NCBI GenBank assembly: GCA_041396685.1
Contig: JAWKYD010000010.1
Location: 1-64,000, forward strand
From: JAUIAI01 sp041396685
GTDB lineage: Bacteria > Pseudomonadota > Gammaproteobacteria > Burkholderiales > Burkholderiaceae_E
Direction: 5' to 3'
DNA: 64,000 bases
Part shown: one piece after another, positions 17,177 to 25,626 of the stretch
Numbering within the stretch: position 1 is the first letter of the stretch
How the letters are laid out: each line of letters opens with the position of its first letter
Made by a program: the position numbers and the translations under genes
Notes under the pieces: generated by a model
Databases searched by the model: none
What the model was told of the DNA's origin: nothing
Seen by the model: only the letters and a program-made list of their open reading frames with translations

Positions 17177-18039
17177 GCATCGACCCTCGGAAACAGGCCC
17201 TGCGGGCGAATCGCCAGGATGGCCAGAAAGGCGATGTGACCGGCGAGCAATTGCCAACCTGGGTCGAGATAGGCGCCGATGCCTTGCGCCACGCCTAGTA
17301 CGATGCCGCCGACCAGCGTGCCCCACAGATTGCCGAGCCCCCCGATGATCACCGCCTCGAAGCCGAAGATCAGTCGCGACGGGCCCATGAACGGATCGAA
17401 GTTGGCGCGGATGGCGAGGAACACGCCGGCCACGGCGACCACGGCCAGCGACAAGGACATCGCCCAGGCGAACACCTTACGGTTGTCGAGTCCCATGATC
17501 TGCGCGATCTCGCCGTCGTCGGAGGTGGCGCGAAACGCGCGCCCGAGCGCCGTGCGGTAGAACAGGGCCTGCAGGCCGGCGATGATCGCCATTGCCGCGA
17601 CGAAGGTCAGCAGGGGCATATAGCCGATGTCCACACCCGGCATCAGGTTCAGGCTACGGACCTCGATCGCGCCGGCGTCCAGCTTCTGGCTGTCGGCGGT
17701 GAAGGCCAGCAGCAGTCCGTTCTGGATGATCACCGACAGGCCGAAGGTGACGATCAGCGGCGGCAGGATGTCGCCGCCCAGCACCCGGTTCAACAGGCCG
17801 AGTTGCAGCGCGTAGCCGAGCACCCCCATGATCGGAACCACCAGCAGCAGGCTCGCCAACGGATGCAGGCCGGTGCCGGCCATGATCACGTAGGAGAGAT
17901 AGGCGGCGGCCACGATCAGGTCGCCGTGCGCGATGTTGACCAGGCGCATCACACCGAAGATCAGCGACAGCCCGGCCGCGAACAGCGCGTACAGGCCGCC
18001 GATCAGCACGCCCTGCACGATGACGTTGAGCCATTCCAT
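17173..18039 (-). CDS. livH: branched-chain amino acid-type ABC transporter permease LivH
   Basis: Second permease of the importer, 288 residues, very hydrophobic. The start MEWLNVIVQGVLIGGLYALFAAGLSLIFGVMRLVNIAHGD is the classic LivH opening. RAFRATSDDGEIAQIMGLDNRKVFAWAMSLS is the coupling loop for the ATPases, and FEAVIIGGLGNLWGTLVGGIVLGV is also characteristic. It follows livF by three bases and overlaps livM by four, so all are co-translated. It acts with LivM, the two ATPases and the binding protein encoded upstream. Confidence 0.93.
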   Translation of the reverse strand: MEWLNVIVQGVLIGGLYALFAAGLSLIFGVMRLVNIAHGDLIVAAAYLSYVIMAGTGLHPLASLLLVVPIMGVLGYALQLGLLNRVLGGDILPPLIVTFGLSVIIQNGLLLAFTADSQKLDAGAIEVRSLNLMPGVDIGYMPLLTFVAAMAIIAGLQALFYRTALGRAFRATSDDGEIAQIMGLDNRKVFAWAMSLSLAVVAVAGVFLAIRANFDPFMGPSRLIFGFEAVIIGGLGNLWGTLVGGIVLGVAQGIGAYLDPGWQLLAGHIAFLAILAIRPQGLFPRVDA

Positions 18040-18042
18040 CGC

Positions 18043-18747
18043 TCAGTTCCCGAAGTAGGCGGCGGAGATCTGTTCGCGCGAGAATTCGCCCGAGTGGCCC
18101 GTGAGCGAGACCTTGCCCTCGAGCATGCAGACGAAGCGGTGGGATGCCTTCATCGCGCGGCCGATGTCCTGCTCGACGATGACCGCCGCCAGACCATCGC
18201 CGAGAATCGACGGCAGCAGCGCGTAGATGTCCTTGATGATCACCGGCGCCAGACCGAGGCTGAGTTCGTCCATCAGCAGCAGTTCGGGGTTGGACATCAA
18301 CGCGCGGCCGATCGCCACCATTTGCTGCTGACCGCCCGACAGGGAGGTTGCTGGTTGCCGGCGACGCTGCTCGAGCACCGGGAACACCTGGTAGACGCGT
18401 TCGAGCGACCACGGTCCGGGTCGGCCGGCCTGGGCTCCGATGATCAGGTTCTCCTCGACCGACAGCGAGCGGAACAAACGCCGGCCTTCGGGCACCATCG
18501 CAACGCCGCGGGTGACGATCCGGCTGGCCGGCAGCGTGTCGATGCGTGAGCCGTTGAGCGAGATCGTGCCGCCGCGCGCGCGCACCATCCCGCACACCGC
18601 CTTGAACAGCGTGCTCTTGCCGGCGCCGTTGGCGCCGATCAGTGCGAGCACCTCGCCCCGGCCGACGGTCAGCGAAACGTCCTGCACGGCCTGCGCGCTA
18701 CCGTAGGACACGTTCAGGTCGCGGATCGCGAGCACCGGCTCAGTCAA
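18043..18747 (-). CDS. livF: branched-chain amino acid-type ABC transporter ATPase LivF
   Basis: ATP-binding subunit of 234 residues, the LivF length. Walker A GANGAGKST is near 38-46, the signature TSLSGGQQQMVAIGRALM near 133-150, and Walker B LLLMDELSLGLAP just after. The RRLFRSLSVEENL loop is typical of LivF. The start is TTG at 18747, overlapping the end of livG by eight bases; a GTG four codons in is an alternative. It couples ATP hydrolysis to LivHM transport at the inner face of the membrane. Confidence 0.92.
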   Translation of the reverse strand: MTEPVLAIRDLNVSYGSAQAVQDVSLTVGRGEVLALIGANGAGKSTLFKAVCGMVRARGGTISLNGSRIDTLPASRIVTRGVAMVPEGRRLFRSLSVEENLIIGAQAGRPGPWSLERVYQVFPVLEQRRRQPATSLSGGQQQMVAIGRALMSNPELLLMDELSLGLAPVIIKDIYALLPSILGDGLAAVIVEQDIGRAMKASHRFVCMLEGKVSLTGHSGEFSREQISAAYFGN

Positions 18748-19465
18748 GGGCGGACTCTCCCATGTAGATGGCCTGCACCTCGGGGCTGGCCATCACGGCG
18801 GCGGGCTCGCCGTCGATCACCAGGCGGCCGAAATCCATCACGATCAGTCGTTGGGCGATCGACAGCAGGGCGTGTACGACGTGCTCGATCCAGACGATCG
18901 TCACGCCGGAGGTGTGGATCTCGCGAATGGTCTCGAGCAGCGACACGCATTCGCGGTCCGTGAGGCCACCGGCGATTTCGTCGAGCAGCAGCAGCCTGGG
19001 ATCGGCCGCCAGCGCTCTCGCCATCTCGAGTCGCTTGCGTTCCAGCAAGGTGAGGTTGCCGGCCTGGACATTGGCGCGCTCTTCCATGCCGGTCAGGCAC
19101 ATGACTTCGTAGGCGCGCCGCTGCGGGTTGCCGTGACCGCGACCGCGACCGAAGGTGGCGCCCACCAGGATGTTTTCGTAGACCGTCATGCCCGCGAACG
19201 GATGCGGCACCTGGAACGAGCGCGCGATGCCGGCCCGGCAGCGCGCCGAAGCATCGAGCCGGGTGACATCGCGACCGTCGAAGGCGATGCGCCCGCCGTC
19301 GGCCTGCAGCGTGCCGGTGATCAGGTGGAACAAGGTGGTCTTGCCCGCGCCGTTCGGGCCCAGCACGCCGACCAACTCGCCCGCCTCGATCGCGAGTGAG
19401 AGGTCGTCGGTGACGACCAGCGCACCGAAGCGCTTGTGCAGGTTCTGGAGCTCGAGCAGTGCCAT
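18740..19465 (-). CDS. livG: branched-chain amino acid-type ABC transporter ATPase LivG
   Basis: Second ATPase of the importer, 241 residues. It shows Walker A GPNGAGKTT near 35-43, GIARSFQVPHPFAGMTVYENILVG (the LivG Q-loop region), and Walker B LLLLDEIAGGLTDRE. The signature motif is degenerate (NLTLLERKRLEMARAL instead of LSGGQ), as in other LivG proteins that transport aromatic or amide substrates. The C-terminal EVQAIYMGE end is typical. It starts 53 bases after the binding-protein gene. Confidence 0.92.
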   Translation of the reverse strand: MALLELQNLHKRFGALVVTDDLSLAIEAGELVGVLGPNGAGKTTLFHLITGTLQADGGRIAFDGRDVTRLDASARCRAGIARSFQVPHPFAGMTVYENILVGATFGRGRGHGNPQRRAYEVMCLTGMEERANVQAGNLTLLERKRLEMARALAADPRLLLLDEIAGGLTDRECVSLLETIREIHTSGVTIVWIEHVVHALLSIAQRLIVMDFGRLVIDGEPAAVMASPEVQAIYMGESALD

Positions 19466-19518
19466 GAAAGCGCACGGACCGGTTGCCCGGCCCGTGCCTC
19501 ATCGGGAGCACACCTGGG

Positions 19519-20799
19519 TCAGGCGATCAGCTTCATCTTGCCGCCCACCGGGATGTTCGGCGCTTCCTTGTTGTTGGTGATGACCAGCTGCGGCCTGCCA
19601 TTGGCCATCTGCCACTGCCCGGCGACCAGCGGCGTGCGTTTGACGTTCTTGAACGGGCCCTGGCCCTTCCAGTCGACGTGGCCGACCATGGTATCCGTGT
19701 CGGTGGCGCGGATCGCGGCCAGCACGGCCGCACTGTCGTCGAGGGCCTCGGTGCGTTTGATGACGTCGGCGGCGACCTCGAACAGGGCGTGGATGAAGCC
19801 CAGCGGCTGGGTCCAGGGGCGACCGGTCGCCGTCGTGTAGCCGTCGCCGAGGGCCTTGGCGGATTCGCCGGTGAGGCTGGATGCGAACGGATGGCTGGGT
19901 GTCCACCAGATCTCGCTGGTCAGGCCGTCACCGCGCGGTCCCAGGCTTTCGATCACCGACGGAAACAGCAGCGCCTTGCCGATCGTGACGATCTTCGGGT
20001 TGAAGTTCTGTTGCGCGGCCTGGCCCCAGAAGGTGGCGAAGTCGGGCGGGATCATGTTGCCGGTGACGATCTCGCAGCCGGCCGCCTTGAATGCGGCGAT
20101 CTGCGAGGAGAAATCATTGTTCATCACCTGGTACCGGCCCGGGTCGACGACCTTGAAGCCGGCCGCGGCCAGCGGCTTGGGCAGGCCCAGTTCCTTGTCG
20201 CCCCAGGCATTGCCGTCGGCGTCGTTCGGGAACAGGCCGGCGATATTCTTGTTCAGGCCCGGCGCATCGCCCCACAGGTTCAGGAAGTTGGCGATGACGT
20301 CTTCGAGACCCCAGAAGAAGTGATAGGTGTATTCGAAGCCGGTGGCCGGATTGCCGTTGCGGCCGAAGAAGTAGGGCTGCCACGGACAGACGGTGGTGAT
20401 GCAGGGCATCTCGCTGAGTTCGCACTGATCGGCCACCGGGTTGGTGGTGTCGGGAGCCGACGAGGCCACCACCAGATCGACCTTGTCACGCTCGATCAAC
20501 TCGACCGTGACCTCGGCCGCGCGGTTCGAACTGGACTGGGAGTCCTTCGAGATGATCTCGACCTTGACCGGCTTGCCGTGGTTGGTGAGGCCGGCCAGCG
20601 CGGCCTGCACGCCCTTGAGGATGTATTCGTCGGCCTCGCCGAAGCCGGCCAACGGGCCGGTGCGCGGATTGACGAAGCCGATCTTGAAGGTGGCGCCCTG
20701 GGCCGAGGCGCGGCTGTGCCTGAGAATGGCCGGCGCGGCAACCAGCGCGGATGCGCCCTTCAGGACCGACCGCCGATGCGTGAAGCGTGTGTTCGTCAT
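19519..20799 (-). CDS. ABC transporter substrate-binding protein, branched-chain amino acid type, Tat exported
   Basis: Periplasmic receptor of 426 residues. The N-terminus carries a textbook twin-arginine motif (RRSVLKG, residues 9-15) followed by a hydrophobic run and RASAQG, so it is probably exported folded. The mature protein has the type I periplasmic fold of the Leu/Ile/Val family (FKIGFVNPRTGPLAGFGEADEYILKGVQAAL at its start, VELIERDKVDLVVAS). With two hydroxylases in the operon, the ligand may be an aromatic acid rather than an amino acid. It lies 159 bases after the flavin reductase gene and may have an extra promoter there. Confidence 0.9.
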   Translation of the reverse strand: MTNTRFTHRRSVLKGASALVAAPAILRHSRASAQGATFKIGFVNPRTGPLAGFGEADEYILKGVQAALAGLTNHGKPVKVEIISKDSQSSSNRAAEVTVELIERDKVDLVVASSAPDTTNPVADQCELSEMPCITTVCPWQPYFFGRNGNPATGFEYTYHFFWGLEDVIANFLNLWGDAPGLNKNIAGLFPNDADGNAWGDKELGLPKPLAAAGFKVVDPGRYQVMNNDFSSQIAAFKAAGCEIVTGNMIPPDFATFWGQAAQQNFNPKIVTIGKALLFPSVIESLGPRGDGLTSEIWWTPSHPFASSLTGESAKALGDGYTTATGRPWTQPLGFIHALFEVAADVIKRTEALDDSAAVLAAIRATDTDTMVGHVDWKGQGPFKNVKRTPLVAGQWQMANGRPQLVITNNKEAPNIPVGGKMKLIA

Positions 20800-20958
20800 G
20801 CTCTCCTCCGATTGGATGTCGCTGCGTCAGCCGTCGCACGGCATGCGCATCGTTATGTGCGTGATCGTACGACAGGGGCGAAGCGGTCGGCGAGTGGCCG
20901 CCGCTTCGCGGCCGGACCGGGTCGCACGCACGCGCGCCCGCGTCCGGCAATTCGCCGG

Positions 20959-21486
20959 TTACAGATATTCGTCGGGCCCGTCCACCATGCCGGCGAAGAT
21001 CTTGCGCAGCTGACGGAACCGGCGCCCGCCGTAGAGCAAGGTGTCCTGGCCGGGCAGGCGCACGGTGGCGACCACGTCGCCGAACAACACCGAGTGGGTG
21101 GCCTGGCCGCAGACCTGGCCGACGACGCAGTCGAGCGAGGCCGCCGCGCCGCGCAGCGCCGGCGCGCCGGTGGTGAGCGCGGTCCAGTCGCCGACCTCGA
21201 AGCGATCGTGTCGGTCGCCGCCCATGCCGGCGAACACCATGGCCACCTTGTCCTGGTTCTCGGTCAGCACGTTGACGCAGAAATGGCCCGCCTCCACGAT
21301 CTTGTCGTGGGTGATGCCAGCCCGGTTGATGCACACCAGCAGGCGAGGCGGATCGGCGCTCACCGAGGCGACCGCGGTGGCGGTCAGACCGAAGCGCTCG
21401 CCCTCGAGCTCAGTGGTGATCACGCACACCGACGCCACATGCTGGGCGATCGCGTCGACGTACTCGGCGGGCTGAACTGGCGGCAT
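20959..21486 (-). CDS. flavin reductase, small component of a two-component monooxygenase
   Basis: FMN/FAD reductase of 175 residues with one flavin-reductase-like domain. Landmarks are HVASVCVITTELEGERFGLTATAVASVSADPPRLLVCINR, the typical flavin pocket, and GHFCVNVLTENQDKVA. Such proteins (HsaB, HpaC) supply free reduced flavin to a partner oxygenase. The oxygenase gene lies immediately upstream in the same direction with a 25-base gap, so the pair very likely forms one hydroxylase system. Cytosolic. Confidence 0.92.
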   Translation of the reverse strand: MPPVQPAEYVDAIAQHVASVCVITTELEGERFGLTATAVASVSADPPRLLVCINRAGITHDKIVEAGHFCVNVLTENQDKVAMVFAGMGGDRHDRFEVGDWTALTTGAPALRGAAASLDCVVGQVCGQATHSVLFGDVVATVRLPGQDTLLYGGRRFRQLRKIFAGMVDGPDEYL

Positions 21487-21511
21487 GAACGGGCGCTCGG
21501 CGTGGGGACCC

Positions 21512-22708
21512 TCAGAGAATACCCGTGCCGGGATCGACGCCGAGCAACACGCGGCCGTAGATCTCGGCGCCGGCGTCGTAGAGCAGAAAACCGTGCATGT
21601 TGGTGGCCTGCAGATTGCGTGCGTTGAGCTGGATCGGGCTCTTCAGCGACAGGCCGGCTGCGCCGCCGATGGTGTAGAGCTTGTCGACCGCATCGCGGCA
21701 CAGGCGCGGCACCATCGTGATGTCCATGCGGATGCGGCCGCGCAGATCCATCGGCATCTTTTCGCCGCGCCGGGCCCATTCGTCGACGTCGTCGGCCGCC
21801 TTGTAGAAGACGAGGTTGGCGGCGTGGATCATCGCGGCGGCCTCGCCGACCGCGATCTGCAGCGCGGTCCATTCGTGCGAGACATGGCTGGTGTACATGA
21901 CCTGCTTGCCCGGGACCACGCGCAGGAACTCTTCCAGCGCCGCCTTGGCCGCGCCGAGCGCCGAGGTGGCGATGAACATGCCCAGGGCCGGGCCGGCCTG
22001 GCAGCGGTGCACGGCCGGGGTGTCGGCGCGCACGAAAGCCTGCGTCTGGTTCTCGAGCAGCGCGGGTAGCGACACGAAGCGATGCGCGGGCACGAACACG
22101 TCCTGGCATTTCACCGAATTGGAACCCGTGCCCTGCAGCCCCGCCACGTGCCAGTCGTCGAGCCGCTCGACATCGTCGACCGGCACCGCGAAGTCGCCGG
22201 CGTCGACCACGTTACCGGCTTCGTCGAGCACCTCGCCACCGAGCAGCAGCCACTTCGAATGGGCATTGCCCGAGGCGAACGGCCAGAAACCGCTGAGACG
22301 ATAGCTGCCGTCGGCCTTGCGAACCGCCTTGCCACGCGGGCCGATCACCGCCGCCACGGCCTGGATGTCCGACGAGTCGTAGATCTCGCGTTGCACCTGC
22401 TCGGACATGTGGCCGATGATGTAATCGTGTGCGTGATAGACGCCCAGCACCCAGGCGGTGGCCGCGCAGCCCTCGGCCACGGTGGCCACGGCATCCACGT
22501 GGGCGCGCATCGACAGTTCCTGACCGCCCCACTTTCTGGCCCGGAACACGCCCAGCAGGCCGGTCTCGTGCAGACGCTGAACATTCTGAGCCGGCACCTG
22601 ACGATCCTGGTCGGTCTGCAGGGCCCGGGACCTGAACTCCGGAATCAGCTCGCGCGCGACGGCGGCGACATCGGACTCGGCCAGCGTGGCCGGTGCAGGG
22701 ATGCTCAT
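21512..22708 (-). CDS. flavin-dependent monooxygenase oxygenase component, HsaA/HpaB (class D) type
   Basis: Oxygenase of 398 residues with the acyl-CoA dehydrogenase fold of class D flavin monooxygenases (HsaA, p-hydroxyphenylacetate hydroxylase C2). It uses reduced flavin from the partner reductase to hydroxylate a phenol. Evidence: an N-terminal helical domain (ARELIPEFRSRALQTDQDRQVP), RARKWGGQELSMRAHVDAVATVAEGCAATAWVLGVYHAHDYIIG, FWPFASGNAHSKW, and a C-terminal helical domain ending IGGAAGLSLKSPIQLNARNLQA. I chose the ATG at 22708 because GGAG precedes it. First gene of the operon, divergent from a TetR regulator. Ordinary acyl-CoA dehydrogenase activity is unlikely with a reductase partner. 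Confidence 0.87.
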   Translation of the reverse strand: MSIPAPATLAESDVAAVARELIPEFRSRALQTDQDRQVPAQNVQRLHETGLLGVFRARKWGGQELSMRAHVDAVATVAEGCAATAWVLGVYHAHDYIIGHMSEQVQREIYDSSDIQAVAAVIGPRGKAVRKADGSYRLSGFWPFASGNAHSKWLLLGGEVLDEAGNVVDAGDFAVPVDDVERLDDWHVAGLQGTGSNSVKCQDVFVPAHRFVSLPALLENQTQAFVRADTPAVHRCQAGPALGMFIATSALGAAKAALEEFLRVVPGKQVMYTSHVSHEWTALQIAVGEAAAMIHAANLVFYKAADDVDEWARRGEKMPMDLRGRIRMDITMVPRLCRDAVDKLYTIGGAAGLSLKSPIQLNARNLQATNMHGFLLYDAGAEIYGRVLLGVDPGTGIL

Positions 22709-22739
22709 TGGGGTCTCCATTCGGCGATGATTTTCCCGG

Positions 22740-22767
22740 ATGTTATTCATTTTTGAACGTAAGTCAA
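22740..22767 (-). promoter_or_regulatory. probable sigma-70 promoter of the hydroxylase operon
   Basis: On the minus strand TTGACT (22767-22762) and TAACAT (22745-22740) are separated by 16 bases. They match the -35 in five of six positions and the -10 in four of six. The site lies in the only AT-rich stretch between the oxygenase gene and its divergent TetR gene, about 30 bases before the oxygenase ATG. Confidence 0.5.
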
Positions 22768-22813
22768 TAACGGCCGATCTTCGAAATCAGCCCTGACGAG
22801 TCGCTCAAGGAGA

Positions 22814-22855
22814 CGCTGAGCGATGCGCGCGATGCGCGTGGCGAATCGCTCAGCG
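22814..22855. promoter_or_regulatory. 11-bp inverted repeat between TetR gene and hydroxylase operon
   Basis: CGCTGAGCGAT (22814-22824) and ATCGCTCAGCG (22845-22855) are exact reverse complements separated by 20 bases. They lie between the divergent promoters and could be paired regulator half-sites or a hairpin in a leader. The wide spacing is unusual for a single TetR dimer site. Confidence 0.4.
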
Positions 22856-22966
22856 CTTCCTAAACGAAGTTGCCGGGGCCGATGGCGCGTCGGCAACAAG
22901 CGGAGGCTTGTCGGGCAGGGTTAGTATTCGAACTCGACGATCATTCGGAATCGAGCCATTGTTCTC

Positions 22967-23605
22967 ATGAGTCACACCGAACCCGCCAAGCTCGGCCGCG
23001 TGGCACGGCGACGTCAGCGCAATCGCGAAGCGCTGATCGCGGCCGGCCAGGCGGTCATGGGCGAGCGTGGCATCGACGCGGCCACGATGCAGGAGATCGC
23101 CGAGCGCGCCGACGTCGGCGCGGGTACGGTGTACAGCTATTTCCGCTCCAAGGAGGCGTTGGCGATCGCGGTGCTCGAGCACCTGATGCACACCCTCGCG
23201 ATCCGCATCGAGAGAGTCACGAACACCTTCGACGACCCGGCGCAGGTCTATGCCTTCGGCATACGCACCGTATTCGACACGGCCACGGGAGACGTCCGCT
23301 GGAAGCAACTGCTGAACCGGTCCGAGGTCATCGCCGAGGCCATGTACCGCCAGATGGGACCGTTCGCCATTCGCGACCTCCGCAATGCCACCGTCGCCGG
23401 CCGCTTCAAGGTCGGCGACGCCGAACTCACCTGGCGGATGGCAACGCATGCGATCGTCGGTGTGGCACGGGCGATCACCAATGGCGAGCTTGCCGAGTCG
23501 GTCGTCGACGAGGCGGTCGTGGGTCTGCTCTGCGGCACGGGCATCGGTCGCGACGAGGCGCGCGAGCTCGCGTCGCGGCCTCGACCCGCGCTGCCGGAGG
23601 GCTAG
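22967..23605 (+). CDS. TetR family transcriptional regulator of the hydroxylase operon
   Basis: Repressor of 212 residues. The helix-turn-helix is at roughly residues 15-62, with ATMQEIAERADVGAGTVYSYFRSKEALAIAVLEHL a clear TetR signature. The C-terminal helical part presumably binds the transported or hydroxylated aromatic compound. The gene is divergent from the oxygenase gene across 258 bases that hold a sigma-70-like promoter and a long inverted repeat. No strong ribosome site precedes the ATG. Its role as local repressor is inferred from position. Confidence 0.9.
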   Translation: MSHTEPAKLGRVARRRQRNREALIAAGQAVMGERGIDAATMQEIAERADVGAGTVYSYFRSKEALAIAVLEHLMHTLAIRIERVTNTFDDPAQVYAFGIRTVFDTATGDVRWKQLLNRSEVIAEAMYRQMGPFAIRDLRNATVAGRFKVGDAELTWRMATHAIVGVARAITNGELAESVVDEAVVGLLCGTGIGRDEARELASRPRPALPEG

Positions 23606-23839
23606 CGCGCCCGTGACGCAGCTCCGATCCGACACGACCTAAGGCGGTCGTGGCGACGACCCGGTGCCGGTCATCGGCTCCCGGATACCTTTCGCGAATG
23701 CCTACTTTGTCACATTTCGATACCGATCGGATGATCTGCTCCAGTCGGTCGGAGCTGCTTCGCACATAGGTGCCGGGCGCCGGCCTCCAGTCCCCCGTGG
23801 ACATTGACCTGAGGGCCCGTCGGCCCGCGGAGACCGTCG

Positions 23840-24253
23840 ATGAAACCCGCTCGTACCCTGGCGATCGCTACCGTCGTCTCGCTGATCAGCGCCTGTGCCG
23901 CGCCCAGCGCCCCGCCTGCCGAGCCTGCCCCGCAGGTCAAGGCGCCCGCGCCCGTGTCCGCGCCCGCGCGCACCGCGCAACCGCGTGTGCGCTCGGCACT
24001 GTCGATGGCCTCAGGCACCTATCGTTGCGACCTGAACCGCAGTGTGGTGGTGCGGTCGGTGTCGGACGACCGCTCCCGCGCCGTCCTCAACTGGAACAGC
24101 CGCAGCTACCAGATGACCGCGGTGAACACCGCCTCGGGTGCGTTGCGTTACGAGGATCGTGGCTCGGGTCTGACCTGGATCACCATCGTCGGCAAGTCGA
24201 TGTTGCTCGACACGCGCAACGGCAAGCAACTCGCGAACGACTGCAAGGTCTGA
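23840..24253 (+). CDS. MliC-like lipoprotein (candidate C-type lysozyme inhibitor)
   Basis: Lipoprotein of 137 residues. The signal ends at the lipobox ISAC with Cys19, then a Pro/Ala-rich linker to about residue 45. The C-terminal domain resembles the MliC fold: a TYRCDLNRSVVVRSVSD start, a paired cysteine at the end (NDCKV), and the central block TASGALRYEDRGSGLTWITIVGKSMLL. This matches the family's AsGaRY...W.kG pattern, though the glycine after W differs. MliC proteins protect peptidoglycan from host lysozyme. It is monocistronic, followed by a strong terminator. Confidence 0.65.
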   Translation: MKPARTLAIATVVSLISACAAPSAPPAEPAPQVKAPAPVSAPARTAQPRVRSALSMASGTYRCDLNRSVVVRSVSDDRSRAVLNWNSRSYQMTAVNTASGALRYEDRGSGLTWITIVGKSMLLDTRNGKQLANDCKV

Positions 24254-24298
24254 TCGCGGCCGGCGAACCACGGTTCGCCGACGAGCAGCATCTTGTCG

Positions 24299-24340
24299 AG
24301 GCTGACGTCTGCGGCTCGCGCCGCAGCGTCAGCCTTTCTT
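24299..24340 (+). terminator. intrinsic terminator after the MliC-like gene
   Basis: AGGCTGACG (24299-24307) pairs with CGTCAGCCT (24327-24335), continued inside by CTGCGGC/GCCGCAG around a TCGC loop with one bulged T: a 16-bp stem followed by TTTCTT. It overlaps the convergent codA stop. A second hairpin without a T run, CGGCGAACC/GGTTCGCCG (24261-24280), lies just before it. Confidence 0.65.
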
Positions 24341-25624
24341 CGTCGCAGGGTGCAGGAAGTCGACCGAGTCGGGCCGCCCCGGCAGCGACAGCGTGCAGAC
24401 CCGGGGTTCGGTGCGCGCGATGATCGCGCCACGTCTGATCACGGCAAGCCGGTTCGCGCGCACCCGGATCGCCTCGATCGGATCGCGGGCCTGCAGCAGC
24501 ACCAGGTCGCCATGGCAACCCGGTGCGACACCATAGTCCTGCAGGCCCAGGATGGCGGCCGCATCGGTGGTCACGGCGTCGAAGCAGGCGCGCATCGCGT
24601 CCTGGCTGGTCATCTGGGCCGCGTGTACGGCCATGCTGGCGACCTCGAGCATGTCGGCGCTGCCCAATGAATACCAGGGATCCATCACGCAGTCGTGACC
24701 GAGCGCCACGCGCAGGCCGGCGTCACGCAACTCAGGGATGCGGGTCAGGCCGCGGCGCTTCGGATAGGTGTCGTGGCGGCCCTGGATCGTGATGTTGATC
24801 AGCGGGTTGGCGACGACATTGACCCGAGCCTCGGCCATCAGCGGGATCAGCTTGGACACGTAGTAGTTGTCCATCGAGTGCATCGAGGTCAGGTGCGAGC
24901 CCGTGACGCGGCCGTGCATGCCCAGCCGATGGGTGTGGGCGGCCAGGGTCTCGATGTGACGAGACATGGGGTCATCGGTCTCGTCGCAATGCATGTCGAC
25001 CAACAGGCCTCGCCGGGCCGCGAGTTCGATGAGGATCTCGATGCTGCGCGCGCCGTCGGCCATGGTGCGTTCGAAGTGCGGGATACCGCCGACCACCTCG
25101 ACCCCCATGTCGAGCGCGCGTTTCAGATTGGTGAGCGCATTGGGTGAGCGCAGCAGGCCGTCCTGTGGAAACGCCACCAGTTGAAGATCGAGGTAGGGAG
25201 CCACGCGATGGCGAACCTCGATCAGCGCCTCGACGGCCAGCAGACGGTCGTCGCAGACGTCGACGTGACTACGGATCGCCAGCAGGCCGCGCGCCACCGC
25301 CCAGTCGCAGTAGGCCAGCGCGCGCTCGACGATCGCCTCGCGCGTGAGTTGCGGCTTGAGCTCGCCCCAGAGCGCGATGCCCTCGAGCAAGGTACCGCTG
25401 ACGTTGAGGCGCGGCAGACCCACCGAGAGCGTGGCGTCCATGTGAAAGTGCGCATCCACGAACGGCGCGCTGAGCAGGTGATCGTCTGCGTCCAGGCGTG
25501 CGGTGCCCGTCGGAGCATGGATGGGCGCAGGCTCGACCGCCTCGATGCGACCGCGCCGCACGAATACCCACATGCCGGTACGGCCGTCGGCCAGCCGCGC
25601 GTTTTCGATCAGCAGGTCGGCCAT
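24329..25624 (-). CDS. codA: cytosine deaminase
   Basis: Metal-dependent amidohydrolase of 431 residues that turns cytosine into uracil and ammonia; cytosolic. It closely resembles E. coli CodA: metal ligands His59 and His61 (DAHFHMD), His212 and catalytic Glu215 (DMHCDE), His244 (GSHLTSMHS) and Asp311 (GHDCVMDPW). ANPLINITIQGRHDTYPKRRGLTR is nearly identical in pattern to CodA. The ATG at 25624 lies two bases after the upp stop. With upp it forms a short operon feeding uracil into UMP, and so into the URC enzymes encoded upstream. Confidence 0.93.
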   Translation of the reverse strand: MADLLIENARLADGRTGMWVFVRRGRIEAVEPAPIHAPTGTARLDADDHLLSAPFVDAHFHMDATLSVGLPRLNVSGTLLEGIALWGELKPQLTREAIVERALAYCDWAVARGLLAIRSHVDVCDDRLLAVEALIEVRHRVAPYLDLQLVAFPQDGLLRSPNALTNLKRALDMGVEVVGGIPHFERTMADGARSIEILIELAARRGLLVDMHCDETDDPMSRHIETLAAHTHRLGMHGRVTGSHLTSMHSMDNYYVSKLIPLMAEARVNVVANPLINITIQGRHDTYPKRRGLTRIPELRDAGLRVALGHDCVMDPWYSLGSADMLEVASMAVHAAQMTSQDAMRACFDAVTTDAAAILGLQDYGVAPGCHGDLVLLQARDPIEAIRVRANRLAVIRRGAIIARTEPRVCTLSLPGRPDSVDFLHPATKKG

Positions 25625-25626
25625 GG

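Noticed and set aside
19483..21627. 714-codon open frame on the plus strand opposite the binding-protein and flavin reductase genes
   Set aside because: The minus strand holds clear family members; the plus frame reads as composition-driven noise.
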